A DNA stretch of 45,310 bases, taken from assembly GCA_934661375.1 (NCBI GenBank), contig CAKUJH010000028.1:1-45310 (forward strand). The letters are read 5' to 3'. How positions within the stretch are numbered: position 1 is the stretch's first letter; the number at the start of each line of letters is the position of its first letter. The notes beneath the pieces were generated by a model. The model worked only from the letters and a program-made list of their open reading frames with translations. It searched no databases and was not told the origin of the DNA. Origin of the DNA: an uncultured Victivallales bacterium. GTDB taxonomy: Bacteria > Verrucomicrobiota > Lentisphaeria > Victivallales > UBA1829. Both the position numbers and the translations under genes were made by a program. This document shows, in pieces, positions 16,649-25,193 of this stretch.

Positions 16649-17689
16649 TCAGAACAGATCCGGAACATCGGCTCCGGAACCGCGTCCGCGGCGTCCCCGC
16701 GGCGTCAGCCCGAACAGCGACCAGGATTTTTCCGTGGCAAGACGCCCTTGCGCCGTCCGCATCATGTAGCCTTCCTGAATCAGATACGGTTCGTAGACGT
16801 CCTCGATGGTGTCGGCTTCTTCGCCGATCGCCACGGACAGTGAATTCAGTCCGACCGGACCGCCATGGAAACGGACCAGAATGGCTTCCAGAATGCGTTT
16901 GTCCATTTCGTCCAGACCGCAGTCATCGATATCCAGCATGGACAACGCTTTGGAAGCGACTTCGCGCGTAACGGTGCCATCGGCTTTGACCTGTGCATAG
17001 TCGCGGGTCCAGCGCAGCAGGTTGTTGGCGATACGCGGGGTGCCGCGGCTCCGGCGTGCAATCTCAAACGCGCCTTCCGGTTCGATTTTCACTTTCAGAA
17101 TGTCCGCGGAACGTTCCACAATATGCTGAAGATCTTCCGGACGGTAGTAATCCAGGCGCAGGGACAGGGCAAAACGGGTGCGCAGCGGGGCGGAAAGCAG
17201 TCCCTGCCGGGTGGTTGCGCCCAGCAGAGTGAAACGCGGAATGTTCAGACGCACCGACCGGGCGCCGGGTCCCTGGTCAATCATGATGTCAATGAAAAAA
17301 TCTTCCATTGCGCTGTAAAGATATTCTTCGACCGCGGTGTTCAGGCGGTGGATTTCGTCGATGAACAGGATATCCCCTTCATTCAGGGAGGTGAGCAGAC
17401 CTGCCAGGTCGCCGGGTTTTTCGATGACCGGACCGCTGGAAGTCTTGATGCCGCAGCCTTTTTCGTTGGCGACAATGTAGGCGAGCGTGGTTTTGCCCAG
17501 CCCCGGCGGTCCGCTCAGCAGCAGATGTCCCAGCGGTTCATTACGGGTCTTCGCCGCACTGACATATACTTCCAGCCGGTCCTTCACTTTGGTCTGTCCT
17601 GGAAACGAGGCGAAATTCTGCGGACGCAGGTTTTTTTCGCTTTCCTCATCCTTGCGGTTCAAAGTTGATGTAATAAATCTTTCAGACAT
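16649..17689 (-). CDS. ruvB: Holliday junction branch-migration ATPase RuvB
   Basis: RuvB is the hexameric AAA+ motor that drives branch migration at Holliday junctions together with RuvA. The protein begins MSERFITSTLNRKDEE and continues with LRPQNFASFPGQ. Walker A is GPPGLGKT, Walker B is FIDEIHRL, and the RuvB signature MIDQGPGARSVRL and sensor GATTRQGLLSAPLRTRF are all present. The winged-helix C-terminus ends RTAQGRLATEKSWSLFG. The start at 17689 gives 346 aa, normal for RuvB. A longer frame to 17752 would add residues unlike the family. ruvA and ruvC are not adjacent. It diverges from transketolase. Confidence 0.96.
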   Translation of the reverse strand: MSERFITSTLNRKDEESEKNLRPQNFASFPGQTKVKDRLEVYVSAAKTRNEPLGHLLLSGPPGLGKTTLAYIVANEKGCGIKTSSGPVIEKPGDLAGLLTSLNEGDILFIDEIHRLNTAVEEYLYSAMEDFFIDIMIDQGPGARSVRLNIPRFTLLGATTRQGLLSAPLRTRFALSLRLDYYRPEDLQHIVERSADILKVKIEPEGAFEIARRSRGTPRIANNLLRWTRDYAQVKADGTVTREVASKALSMLDIDDCGLDEMDKRILEAILVRFHGGPVGLNSLSVAIGEEADTIEDVYEPYLIQEGYMMRTAQGRLATEKSWSLFGLTPRGRRGRGSGADVPDLF

Positions 17690-17728
17690 TGTCGGTTTTT
17701 TTCCTGTTTTTGATTTGCATTTTCTGCA

Positions 17729-17757
17729 TTGGTACTGTATCGTACGAATCATAATTT
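17729..17757 (+). promoter_or_regulatory. Predicted promoter of tkt
   Basis: TTGGTA (17729-17734) and TAATTT (17752-17757) are separated by 17 bases, 37 bases before the tkt start codon. It overlaps the divergent ruvB promoter almost entirely. Confidence 0.45.
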
Positions 17758-17762
17758 GTCAA
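17734..17762 (-). promoter_or_regulatory. Predicted promoter of ruvB, with central palindrome
   Basis: On the minus strand a perfect TTGACA (17757-17762) and TACAGT (17734-17739) are separated by 17 bases, 44 bases before the ruvB ATG. The 8-bp palindrome TCGTACGA (17740-17747) lies in the spacer and also inside the overlapping tkt promoter. Confidence 0.55.
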
Positions 17763-17794
17763 TTAGCAATTACATTAAAAAAAGGAAAACTTCA

Positions 17795-19789
17795 ATGTCT
17801 GAAGAAAAAATGATGAAATTGGCGGCGGACACGATCCGGCTTCTTTCTGCGGATGCCATCCAGAAAGCCAAGTCCGGGCATCCGGGGATGCCCATGGGCT
17901 GTGCCGATTTCGCTTTCGATCTCTGGTTCAAGCACATGAAACACAACCCGAAGAATGCCAAATGGCTCGGACGCGACCGTTTTGTTCTTTCCGCCGGGCA
18001 TGGTTCCATGCTGCTTTACAGCCTGCTTCATCTTTTCGGATACGGTCTTACCATGGAGGACCTCAAGGAATTCCGTCAGTGGGGCAGCCGTACGCCGGGG
18101 CATCCGGAGTTCGGGCATACCAACGGCGTTGAAGTAACCACCGGTCCGCTGGGAACCGGCTTCGCTTCCGGAGTCGGCATGGCGGTCGCCGCCAAATACA
18201 CTGCGGCGGTCTGCGGTCTGGAAGGCACCGGGCTGCTGGACGGCAAAATCTATGTTATCTGCGGCGACGGCTGCATGATGGAAGGCATATCGCACGAAGC
18301 CGCTTCTTTTGCCGGAAATCAGAAACTGGACAATCTGGTGGTGTTCTACGATTCCAATCAGATCAGCATTGAAGGCGACACCGACGGCACCTTCACCGAA
18401 GACGTCGGCAAACGTTTTGAAGCATACGGCTGGCGTGTGATCACATGCGGCAATGCCAACGACTACGCGCAGGTCGACGCCGCACTGTCCGCCGCGGTTG
18501 TTTCCGACGGACGCCCGACACTTCTCATCGGCAAGACTACGATCGGATTCGGTGCGCCGGGCAAAGCGGGCAAGGCCAGCAGTCACGGCGAACCGCTGGG
18601 TGAAGAGGAACTCGCCGCCGCGAAGCAGGCTCTCGGCTTCCCCGCGGAAAGTTTCTATGTGCCGGCGGAAGTCCGCAGCATGATCGAAAAACGCACGGCG
18701 GAACTCGAACAGGAAGCCGCCCTCTGGGATGCGAAATTTCAGAAATTCGTTGAAGCAAATCCGGAAAAAGCCGCGCTGCTGTCCCGTATGCTGAATAAAG
18801 AAGCTCCCGCGGATCTGCTCCAGCAGCTGCTTGCCGTTATCCCGACCGATAAACCGGCGGCAACGCGTGCATCCAGCGGTGCGGTTCTGCAGAAAGTTGC
18901 GGAACTGATGCCGGCTCTTTACGGCGGTTCCGCAGATTTGGCTCCGTCCACCAAAACGGAAATCAAAGGCGGTGAATGGTTTTCGCCGTCCAACCGCACC
19001 GGACGCAACTTCCATTTCGGCGTGCGTGAACTTGCCATGGGATTCATCGCCAACGGCATGGCTCTTTACGGGGCGGCTGTGGCATACAGCTCAACCTTCT
19101 TCGTGTTTTCCGATTTCATGAAACCGGCGATCCGTCTGGCGGCTCTTCAGAAATTGCCCGTGATTTACGTTTTCACCCATGACTCCTTCTTTGTCGGGGA
19201 AGACGGTCCGACGCATGAACCGATCGAACAGCTGACCATGCTGCGCACGATTCCGGACATGACGGTGATTCGTCCTGCGGAAGCTGTGGAGTGCGCTCAT
19301 GCGTGGGCATACGCCGCCACTGCCAATGCGCCGGTTGCCCTGATTCTGACCCGTCAGAATTTGCGCCCGTACACTCCGGAAATTGCGGCAAAGGTCGATG
19401 TCGCCAAAGGAGCGTATGTGGTGTCCGATGATGACGCATTTGAATTTCTGCTGATCGGAACCGGTTCTGAACTGAATCTGGCACTGGATACGGCGGAAGA
19501 ACTCCGCAAAAACGGCAGAAAAGTCCGTGTGGTCTCCATGCCGTCGCAGGAACTGTTCCTCAAACAAGACAAATCCTACCGGGATTCCGTGTTGTCGCCC
19601 TGCTGCCGGAAACGTGTTTCCATCGAAGCCGGCTCCACATTCGGCTGGGAACGGTTCATCGGGGACGAAGGACTGGCGATCGGTCTGGACCACTTCGGGG
19701 CTTCCGCTCCGTACAAAGTCCTTTCGGAAAAATTCGGATTCACGGTTCCCGCCGTAATCGAAAAAATGAAGGAACATTTCCAGTTCTGA
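17795..19789 (+). CDS. tkt: Transketolase
   Basis: Transketolase moves two-carbon ketol units between sugar phosphates in the non-oxidative pentose phosphate pathway, using thiamine diphosphate and Mg2+. The 664-aa chain opens with AADTIRLLSADAIQKAKSGHPGMPMG, as in bacterial enzymes. The ThDP/Mg motif is ICGDGCMMEGISHEAASFAG, followed by FYDSNQISIEGDTDG. The pyrimidine domain has NFHFGVRELAMG and HDSFFVGEDGPTHEPIEQL, and the C-terminal domain holds SMPSQELFLKQDKSYRDSVL. The ATG at 17795 has AAAGGA 8 bases upstream. A TTG-initiated frame from 17729 would overlap the promoter region. It is a single-gene unit with its own terminator. Confidence 0.97.
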   Translation: MSEEKMMKLAADTIRLLSADAIQKAKSGHPGMPMGCADFAFDLWFKHMKHNPKNAKWLGRDRFVLSAGHGSMLLYSLLHLFGYGLTMEDLKEFRQWGSRTPGHPEFGHTNGVEVTTGPLGTGFASGVGMAVAAKYTAAVCGLEGTGLLDGKIYVICGDGCMMEGISHEAASFAGNQKLDNLVVFYDSNQISIEGDTDGTFTEDVGKRFEAYGWRVITCGNANDYAQVDAALSAAVVSDGRPTLLIGKTTIGFGAPGKAGKASSHGEPLGEEELAAAKQALGFPAESFYVPAEVRSMIEKRTAELEQEAALWDAKFQKFVEANPEKAALLSRMLNKEAPADLLQQLLAVIPTDKPAATRASSGAVLQKVAELMPALYGGSADLAPSTKTEIKGGEWFSPSNRTGRNFHFGVRELAMGFIANGMALYGAAVAYSSTFFVFSDFMKPAIRLAALQKLPVIYVFTHDSFFVGEDGPTHEPIEQLTMLRTIPDMTVIRPAEAVECAHAWAYAATANAPVALILTRQNLRPYTPEIAAKVDVAKGAYVVSDDDAFEFLLIGTGSELNLALDTAEELRKNGRKVRVVSMPSQELFLKQDKSYRDSVLSPCCRKRVSIEAGSTFGWERFIGDEGLAIGLDHFGASAPYKVLSEKFGFTVPAVIEKMKEHFQF

Positions 19790-19811
19790 TTTTATTACGG
19801 AACAGATAAGG

Positions 19812-19852
19812 AAAACCCGGCACTGCTCTTTTCAGGGAGAATGCCGGGTTTT
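19812..19852. terminator. Bidirectional terminator between tkt and the GH63-like gene
   Basis: AAAACCCGGCA (19812-19822) pairs perfectly with TGCCGGGTTTT (19842-19852). Inner CTC/GAG bases can extend the fold. The A and T ends provide a T run on both strands, which suits the two convergent genes. Confidence 0.85.
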
Positions 19853-19873
19853 CTGTTTGTGCCGGAATACTTT

Positions 19874-22420
19874 TTACTGCAGAATCAGTTCTCCGACGGA
19901 ATTTTTCGGTAAATCCACCTCGAAAACATGTTCGCGCCGACAGCGGACCGGCAGTTCCTTTCCCGCATAGAATGCGCGGATCTGTTCCCGGTCCAGCACG
20001 GCAATCAGCGTGGTGATGTCTCCGGCATTTCCTTCGATTTCCAGATCCGCCCGGAAAGAGGTCTCCGAAACGGTCATGTTTTTCCGGAAAACATCGAACC
20101 CGGCGGTAACGACTCCGGGAGAGCTGTAAGCCGCGCCCCAGGACAGCACGGGCGATGAAAGTCCGGAAAAGTGATGCCAGCCGGAGCCGCGTCCGGAAGA
20201 AACGGAGAACTGCTCGTAACAGGCGAGGGATGCGGCGGTTTCGCGGTTCCAGAGCGACAAGGCGGTTTCGGCGATTTTCCAGGCGAAATCCGCTTTGCCC
20301 GCGTCCAGTGCGGCTTTCCAGAAAAACCATTGGTACGGCATCCAGACCGAGCCGTTCCAGTAACCATCGTTCCGGTAATATGGTGCGGTGCGGTCCACTG
20401 TGGAAATACCGCTTGAGGTCCAGCAGCGTTCCGGATTTTCCAGATGTTCCCACATGATTTCTGCCTGTTCCCCGGAAACGATTCCCGCCGCCAACGGCAT
20501 CAGACCGTCCAGGCCCATATTGAAATTGCGGCCGCTTTCATGCCGCAGAAATCCGGTGCAATTGCCGTTCTTGTCATGCAGAGTATAGCTGAAATATCCC
20601 TCTTCCGGATCCCAGGAATACTGCTGAAGCGCGGCGGAAAAAGCCTGAATGTCCTGCGTGTATGATTCTGTCGGCAGACCTAATTCCCGTGCCGCGGCAC
20701 GGAGCATTTTGGCGCAGCGGATCAGGTGAGACGTTCCGACAACGGGAACCGCGCTTGCGGTAAGCCCGTCGGCATGCACGGCGACTTGCGGCGGATAGTC
20801 ATCCCAGCCGCCGGAGTTGTAGAAATACATCCAGGTGGCGGACTGGGCCTCCCGGCAGAGCGAACGGGTTCTGGATTTCGGATTGTGGCCTGCCAGAAAA
20901 TCGTAATACTGCTTGACCCTCGGATAGAATTCTTTCAGCAGAGTCCGGTCGCCGAAACGGTTCCATAATTCATAATACAGATAAATCTGCATGGGGACCG
21001 GCGACCCGTGATGCACAAAGGCGTTGTCGGGATCACCGGGAGCCGTGAGATAGGCGTTCAGGTTTTCCACGGCGCGTTCGCGGCTGATTTCCAGCAGTCC
21101 CAGCCCGATGAAACCGGAATCCCAGGTATAGAGGCTGTTCCACATCCGCCCCGGCGTGTGATGCCGGACAAATTTTCCCGCAAAATACGTGGGGTAAACC
21201 ACATTGGACAGCACCACGGAACGCATTCGGGCCAGTCCGAAATCCCACGGACTGCAAGATGATTTCAGAAAGGAATCCATCCCTTTGCGGTCGGTTTCCT
21301 CAGGCTGATCCAGCACATGCGCCAGACGTTCTTTCAGTTCGTCCGGAGATTCGCCGTCCGCAATGGCGGCGTGGAGAACCAGCTCTCCGTTTGCGGGGAC
21401 ACACAGCGGCTGAATCGCGGTATCCAGAATCCGGTCCGGTCCGCCCTGCTGCCCGGCGTTTGTCAGAAACGGCTGATGCAGAAAATCTTTGTACAGCAAA
21501 GTATCGTTGAAATTTTCCACACTGTAAGCACGCGAAAAACAGTATTTCCGGTTCAGGCGAAGCCCGTAATACCGGGAACAGCCGGCATATTTCCAGATGA
21601 TGCAATCGCCGGAGGAATACCGGATTTCCGGCGTGATGTCCTTCGGCATATCCTGCAGAACAACGGTGCTTTTCCGGGTCGCCGCCAGTCCGTCCGCCAG
21701 AAATGCGCTGCCGCTGACGAAAACCGGATGCCGTTCCCCCGCCAGGTCAATCGGATAGAGCTGCCAGGAATCATTCCCTTCCAGTTCAAATTGTCTGCCG
21801 TTCAATGTCAGAACTGCTTTTCCGTCAATGCGGGCGCGGAGAAAAATGTTTTGCCCGGCATTTTCCGGCAGGTCGAAGCGGAACGGTCGTCCGGGTTCGA
21901 TCCGGTACGCGGAACCCGCAGCCGTTCCGGGCATACGGCATTCACCGGGAAAGGTGCAGTCCGGTTCCAGATCGCTCTCCGATTCCATGACCGGACGCAG
22001 CCAGCAGTCCGCGTCATGGGCGAGACGTCCGGACGGTTCCGGGACAAATGCCGCGATGAAATGCAGGGCGCAGTCAAATCCCCAGTCTGTGCGGTTGACA
22101 AAACTGCACCGGATCTGCCGGGTATGACTGTCGATCGGGAAAAACGAAATATCGCAGTAGAGACGCTCTTTCCATTCCAGCACCTGCCGGTATGAATAGG
22201 CTTCCAGATCCGGGGATACTTCCCATGGCAGATAATTGCTTGGGCGCAGGGCATCCGGCACACCGAACTGCCGGCGGTAGATGCCGGGAATCACCGTCAG
22301 ATCAAAACGGTCGCCGCTGTCATGATCCGGGATGTGTGATATACCGAAAAAACGTTTGGAATACGGACCCCAGTCCGGCAGGGAAAGATCATGTGTCTCC
22401 GGAGATGTATTCATATTCAT
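19874..22420 (-). CDS. GH63-like (alpha/alpha)6 glycosidase, cytoplasmic
   Basis: The 848-aa protein has an N-terminal beta-rich domain of about 390 residues and a C-terminal (alpha/alpha)6 barrel. The barrel motifs are WNSLYTWDSGFIGLGLLEIS (Asp near residue 434), SGGWDDYPPQ (Asp near 540), and YRNDGYWNGSVWMPYQWFFW near 685-700. The last two are typical of clan GH-G family GH63 (YgjK-like alpha-glycosidases); GH37 and related families are alternatives. No signal peptide is present, so it should act in the cytoplasm on imported oligosaccharides. The start may be 22420 or the ATG at 22414, which has AAGG 7 bases upstream. A clear promoter lies at 22483-22511. It stands alone, convergent with tkt. 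Confidence 0.72.
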   Translation of the reverse strand: MNMNTSPETHDLSLPDWGPYSKRFFGISHIPDHDSGDRFDLTVIPGIYRRQFGVPDALRPSNYLPWEVSPDLEAYSYRQVLEWKERLYCDISFFPIDSHTRQIRCSFVNRTDWGFDCALHFIAAFVPEPSGRLAHDADCWLRPVMESESDLEPDCTFPGECRMPGTAAGSAYRIEPGRPFRFDLPENAGQNIFLRARIDGKAVLTLNGRQFELEGNDSWQLYPIDLAGERHPVFVSGSAFLADGLAATRKSTVVLQDMPKDITPEIRYSSGDCIIWKYAGCSRYYGLRLNRKYCFSRAYSVENFNDTLLYKDFLHQPFLTNAGQQGGPDRILDTAIQPLCVPANGELVLHAAIADGESPDELKERLAHVLDQPEETDRKGMDSFLKSSCSPWDFGLARMRSVVLSNVVYPTYFAGKFVRHHTPGRMWNSLYTWDSGFIGLGLLEISRERAVENLNAYLTAPGDPDNAFVHHGSPVPMQIYLYYELWNRFGDRTLLKEFYPRVKQYYDFLAGHNPKSRTRSLCREAQSATWMYFYNSGGWDDYPPQVAVHADGLTASAVPVVGTSHLIRCAKMLRAAARELGLPTESYTQDIQAFSAALQQYSWDPEEGYFSYTLHDKNGNCTGFLRHESGRNFNMGLDGLMPLAAGIVSGEQAEIMWEHLENPERCWTSSGISTVDRTAPYYRNDGYWNGSVWMPYQWFFWKAALDAGKADFAWKIAETALSLWNRETAASLACYEQFSVSSGRGSGWHHFSGLSSPVLSWGAAYSSPGVVTAGFDVFRKNMTVSETSFRADLEIEGNAGDITTLIAVLDREQIRAFYAGKELPVRCRREHVFEVDLPKNSVGELILQ

Positions 22421-22482
22421 GCCTTGATTCTGTTATGTGTCTGCAACGGACCGCTTCCCGCAGATGCGGCGGTTAAGTGCAG

Positions 22483-22511
22483 AATATAATCATCCGGACT
22501 GTATTTTGCAA
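22483..22511 (-). promoter_or_regulatory. Predicted sigma-70 promoter of the GH63-like gene
   Basis: On the minus strand, TTGCAA (22506-22511) and TATATT (22483-22488) are separated by 17 bases, 63 bases before the start at 22420. The box region overlaps the end of the RhuM-type remnant. Confidence 0.6.
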
Positions 22512-22816
22512 CAGTTTTTTCCGGAAAATGCGGAAAAATACGTTCCGAACACAGGATAAAATTTTGGGCCGCTTCTCAAAATAAACGCGCAGTGAAGTGA
22601 TTTTTCTGAGCGTTTAGCCAGGCAAATAATACGAGACCAGATATTTTTTTCATCGGATGCAGTTGTTTCCATCCTGGAAACAACTGAAAGAGTCTGCAAT
22701 TCCCCTTCTTCAAAAATACTCTTCAGGTGCTTGCTGATCGCAGCCTTGCCAACGCCGAAAAAACGTGTGATTTCCTTGTTCTTCAGGTTTGCTGCTTTGA
22801 GATGTGTAATGAACTG
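22490..22816 (-). pseudogene. RhuM/virulence-protein-type helix-turn-helix fragment, decayed
   Basis: The frame from 22816 to the TGA at 22490 is open for 108 codons but has no good start; a TAA lies directly before it. It reads KNKEITRFFGVGKAAISKHL, then KSIFEEGELQTLSVVSR and METTASDEKNIW. This matches the N-terminal HTH pattern of the RhuM/Fic-associated family: 'AELFGV---VISKHI-NIF-EGEL---SV---F-TTA-DGK'. After that the frame runs into unrelated residues and stops. The remainder of a RhuM protein (about 200 more residues) is absent. I read it as a remnant of a laterally acquired gene, probably island-borne. The 22421-22905 stretch holds no other gene. Confidence 0.6.
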
Positions 22817-22844
22817 TTAAATATAAAAATTATGACAGCACACA

Positions 22845-22872
22845 TTGACATTCAGCAGCTTTATGATATATT
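22845..22872 (+). promoter_or_regulatory. Predicted strong sigma-70 promoter of the lipoprotein gene
   Basis: A perfect TTGACA (22845-22850) and TATATT (22867-22872) are separated by 16 bases. The AAAGGAAGG ribosome site follows at 22888-22896, and the ATG at 22906. Confidence 0.65.
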
Positions 22873-22905
22873 TATTGTAATAAAAACAAAGGAAGGATTG
22901 TCATA

Positions 22906-23304
22906 ATGAAAACAAAACAGATTGTCTGCGGGGTAACCTTGGCTTCATGCCTGCTGTTAACCGGCTGTGCCAGCATCATTTGCAAAACCAACATTCCGGT
23001 AACCATCAATTCCAATAAACCGGTAGACGTGGTGGTCAAAAAAAGCAGTGGCATGGTGCCTGTCGCATCAGGAAAAACTCCGTTGGTTGTAACACTGAAA
23101 ACCAGCGATGGAGCATTCCAGTCTGCTTCTTATGTCTGTGAAGCTACGGATGAGACAGGGAAGAAAACTTTTTATCCGATTAATGCAAGATTCAACGCAT
23201 GGACATTGGGCAATTTTATCATCGGTGGAGTTATCGGCATTGGTATTGACGGAATTACCGGGGCGATGTTTACCTTGGACGATGCCATTTATTTGAACCT
23301 GTAA
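22906..23304 (+). CDS. Small lipoprotein, PEGA-like, function unknown
   Basis: The 132-aa protein has a lipoprotein signal peptide: charged MKTKQ, a hydrophobic core and the lipobox LLTGC with Cys near residue 22. The mature domain opens with strands (NIPVTINSNKPVDVVVKK, then SGKTPLVVTLKTSDG), which resemble PEGA-type repeats. A hydrophobic Gly-rich segment near the C-terminus (WTLGNFIIGGVIGIGIDGITG) ends in DDAIYLNL. This arrangement is seen in small bacterial envelope lipoproteins of unknown role. A strong promoter and ribosome site suggest good expression. It is convergent with the exported pair at 23338-25193, and no clear terminator separates them. Confidence 0.78.
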   Translation: MKTKQIVCGVTLASCLLLTGCASIICKTNIPVTINSNKPVDVVVKKSSGMVPVASGKTPLVVTLKTSDGAFQSASYVCEATDETGKKTFYPINARFNAWTLGNFIIGGVIGIGIDGITGAMFTLDDAIYLNL

Positions 23305-23337
23305 AATGTTCTGAAATATTTTCAGCCGGAAAAATAA

Positions 23338-24213
23338 TTACGGCTCTCTTGAATCCGGCGGGTTTTTCTCCTTAGCCGGATTTTTTCTGAATACCCGGAA
23401 CAGCAGCCGGAACGGGTAAAACACCAGATCCATGATCGCGCGCCGCAGCAGCTTGGAGAAAAACAGGATGATTACTGCCGCGACCAGCAGAACCAGCAGC
23501 CAATGAATGGAGGAAGTCAGCACATTGGCAAGCAGTTCCGGATTGCTTTCCGCCAGCGTTTCCATGGAATTAGTCAATTTATAGGCGGAGATGATTGCGG
23601 CAGTGGACAGACCCGCCGCCATGATATGTTTCCAGTTCAGATGATCCAGAATTTTTCCGTTGGATTTGACATAGGCGTCCTGCAGAAGCCGTACGGTCTT
23701 CGGGTTGTCTGCCTTGGCGGCATAGCCGATCATACGGGTAACATCATCCGCCGGAGCTTTGGCGAACATCCGGACGGCATCATCGCCGAAAGTGTCCACG
23801 GCTTTTGCGCCCAGTCCGGGAACTTTGCTTTCCAGTTCCATGAACTGAATTCCATGTTTGCGCACCAGCGGCATCAGCACATCCCCGTGCAGAGCCAGAC
23901 TCCGGGCGCCCTGCGGAGTGGTTCTGGCACAGATTTTCCAGAATTCACCGCCGTGACGCGCACCCTGTTTCAAGGATTCCAGCCCGCCTTTCTGCATGGC
24001 TTTCAGAACATCATCCCCGTAACGTGCAAATGCTTTTTCCAATGCTTTGCCTGCCGCGGCTTTGCCAGCCGGAGACAAAACCCGTCCGCTTCGTTTGGCG
24101 GCGATTTCAATGGTTTCCGATATAACTTTGGCTGTCAGCTTCACCGGAACGGCGGAAAGTGAAAATGTCCATGCCATCAGCGGGAGCAGACACAGGAACA
24201 GATGTTTCTTCAT
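23338..24213 (-). CDS. Exported membrane protein with repeated Gly-Asp helical units, function unknown
   Basis: The 291-aa protein has a signal peptide (MKKHLFLCLLPLMAWTFSLSA). Its middle section repeats short units of about 17-35 residues, each with a Gly-Asp-like start: ARYGDDVLKAMQKGG, LHGDVLMPLVRKHG and TFGDDAVRMFAKAPADD. These look like degenerate alpha-helical (HEAT-like) repeats. A hydrophobic helix (IMAAGLSTAAIISAYKL) and a clear C-terminal membrane span (WLLVLLVAAVIILFF) follow, then a basic Pro-containing tail that should lie in the cytoplasm. The gene begins 14 bases after its partner with an AAAGGAG site. I do not recognise a named family. The adjacent partner suggests the two proteins work together at the inner membrane. 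Confidence 0.72.
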   Translation of the reverse strand: MKKHLFLCLLPLMAWTFSLSAVPVKLTAKVISETIEIAAKRSGRVLSPAGKAAAGKALEKAFARYGDDVLKAMQKGGLESLKQGARHGGEFWKICARTTPQGARSLALHGDVLMPLVRKHGIQFMELESKVPGLGAKAVDTFGDDAVRMFAKAPADDVTRMIGYAAKADNPKTVRLLQDAYVKSNGKILDHLNWKHIMAAGLSTAAIISAYKLTNSMETLAESNPELLANVLTSSIHWLLVLLVAAVIILFFSKLLRRAIMDLVFYPFRLLFRVFRKNPAKEKNPPDSREP

Positions 24214-24227
24214 GAAAAAATCTCCTT

Positions 24228-25193
24228 TCAGATTGAATTTTCAACCGCATCGGACGCTTTCTGATAATGGTTCAGCATTTCCTTCGCGGCGGTCCGGGTC
24301 TGAAGACGGACTTCCCAGCTGTACTGGTCAACAGCGCGGATCAGGGATTCATGCATCTTTTTGGGCATGACCTGCGTGAATTCGTAAATGTCGTATGCGG
24401 TCCATGCCACGCCGCCGACAAAAAGAACCGCGCCGATCACATCCCCGGCGGGGATCGGGCCGTCCGCCGCGGCACAGACGGCAGCGATCCCGGCGGAACC
24501 TGCCAGACGCGACGCCGCGGCGCCGCATACCCGGACCAGTATTTTAACGGATTGACGCAGAAAAATTGCTTCCAGCACCGTTCCCGCCGTGGTCAGTGCG
24601 CAGGACACGGCATTGCTCTGCACTTGTCCGGCAATTTTTTCCGCGTTTTGCAGGAATGCCGTACGGGCTGGCAGATTTTCATCGAGGTAAGGACTCCGGT
24701 CCGCCAGCTGCGCCAGTTCCGCACGGAATTGATTGTCGTTTTCCCGCAGCTGATGCTGGAAAGACAGCAGCAGATCAATGATTTCCGCATTTCCCTGTTC
24801 ACAGGGTTTAAGGATCCGGGGACCAAGTTCCGCGGCTATGAAATCCTGTGCGTCTTGTGTCGAACAAATCTGGTCCTTTGCCATTTTGCAGCAGAGTTTC
24901 CAGTTCCAGGCGAATTTGGAAAACTGCCGGACGACGTTTGGCACATTGCGCCGGGCTTCGGCGAATTTGCGTGAACCGGCGTCAGACAGTTTCCGTTCAA
25001 AATCCTGCCACAGCTGTTCATTCTGCTGTTTATGGGCATTCACCGTCCGGCTGACCTGACGTTTCAGCTGTATCCGCTGATAGTGATTTTTCAGGCTGAG
25101 ACATCCGAACGGGTTCCCTTTCAGACAGAAATCCGCCAGAACAAACAGAACAAGTGCGCACACCGGCACAAGCAAAAACCATTTTTTCTTCAT
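24228..25193 (-). CDS. Membrane-anchored protein, partner of the Gly-Asp repeat protein, function unknown
   Basis: The 321-aa protein starts with one membrane anchor (WFLLVPVCALVLFVLADFCL). A long, charged helical stretch follows (about residues 35-190, with QRIQLKRQVSRTVNAHKQQ and QLWQDFERKLSDAGSRKFAE). An Ala/Gly-rich hydrophobic part comes next, with GPIPAGDVIGAVLFVGGVAW running into TAYDIYEF. A final helical tail completes it. I chose the ATG at 25193 because GGAG lies 6 bases before it; the ATG at 25205 has no such site. No family is recognised. The Gly-rich hairpin resembles membrane-inserting segments seen in some toxins and secreted effectors, but this is only a likeness. Confidence 0.7.
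   Translation of the reverse strand: MKKKWFLLVPVCALVLFVLADFCLKGNPFGCLSLKNHYQRIQLKRQVSRTVNAHKQQNEQLWQDFERKLSDAGSRKFAEARRNVPNVVRQFSKFAWNWKLCCKMAKDQICSTQDAQDFIAAELGPRILKPCEQGNAEIIDLLLSFQHQLRENDNQFRAELAQLADRSPYLDENLPARTAFLQNAEKIAGQVQSNAVSCALTTAGTVLEAIFLRQSVKILVRVCGAAASRLAGSAGIAAVCAAADGPIPAGDVIGAVLFVGGVAWTAYDIYEFTQVMPKKMHESLIRAVDQYSWEVRLQTRTAAKEMLNHYQKASDAVENSI

Noticed and set aside
22490..22699. A possible 69-aa gene starting at TTG 22699
   Set aside because: The frame continues upstream without a start into the RhuM-type helix-turn-helix, so it was reported as part of the pseudogene instead.
23311..23325. Short palindrome CTGAAA-TAT-TTTCAG between the lipoprotein gene and the convergent exported pair
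   Set aside because: The AT-rich six-base stem is too weak, and there is no T tract right after it on either strand.
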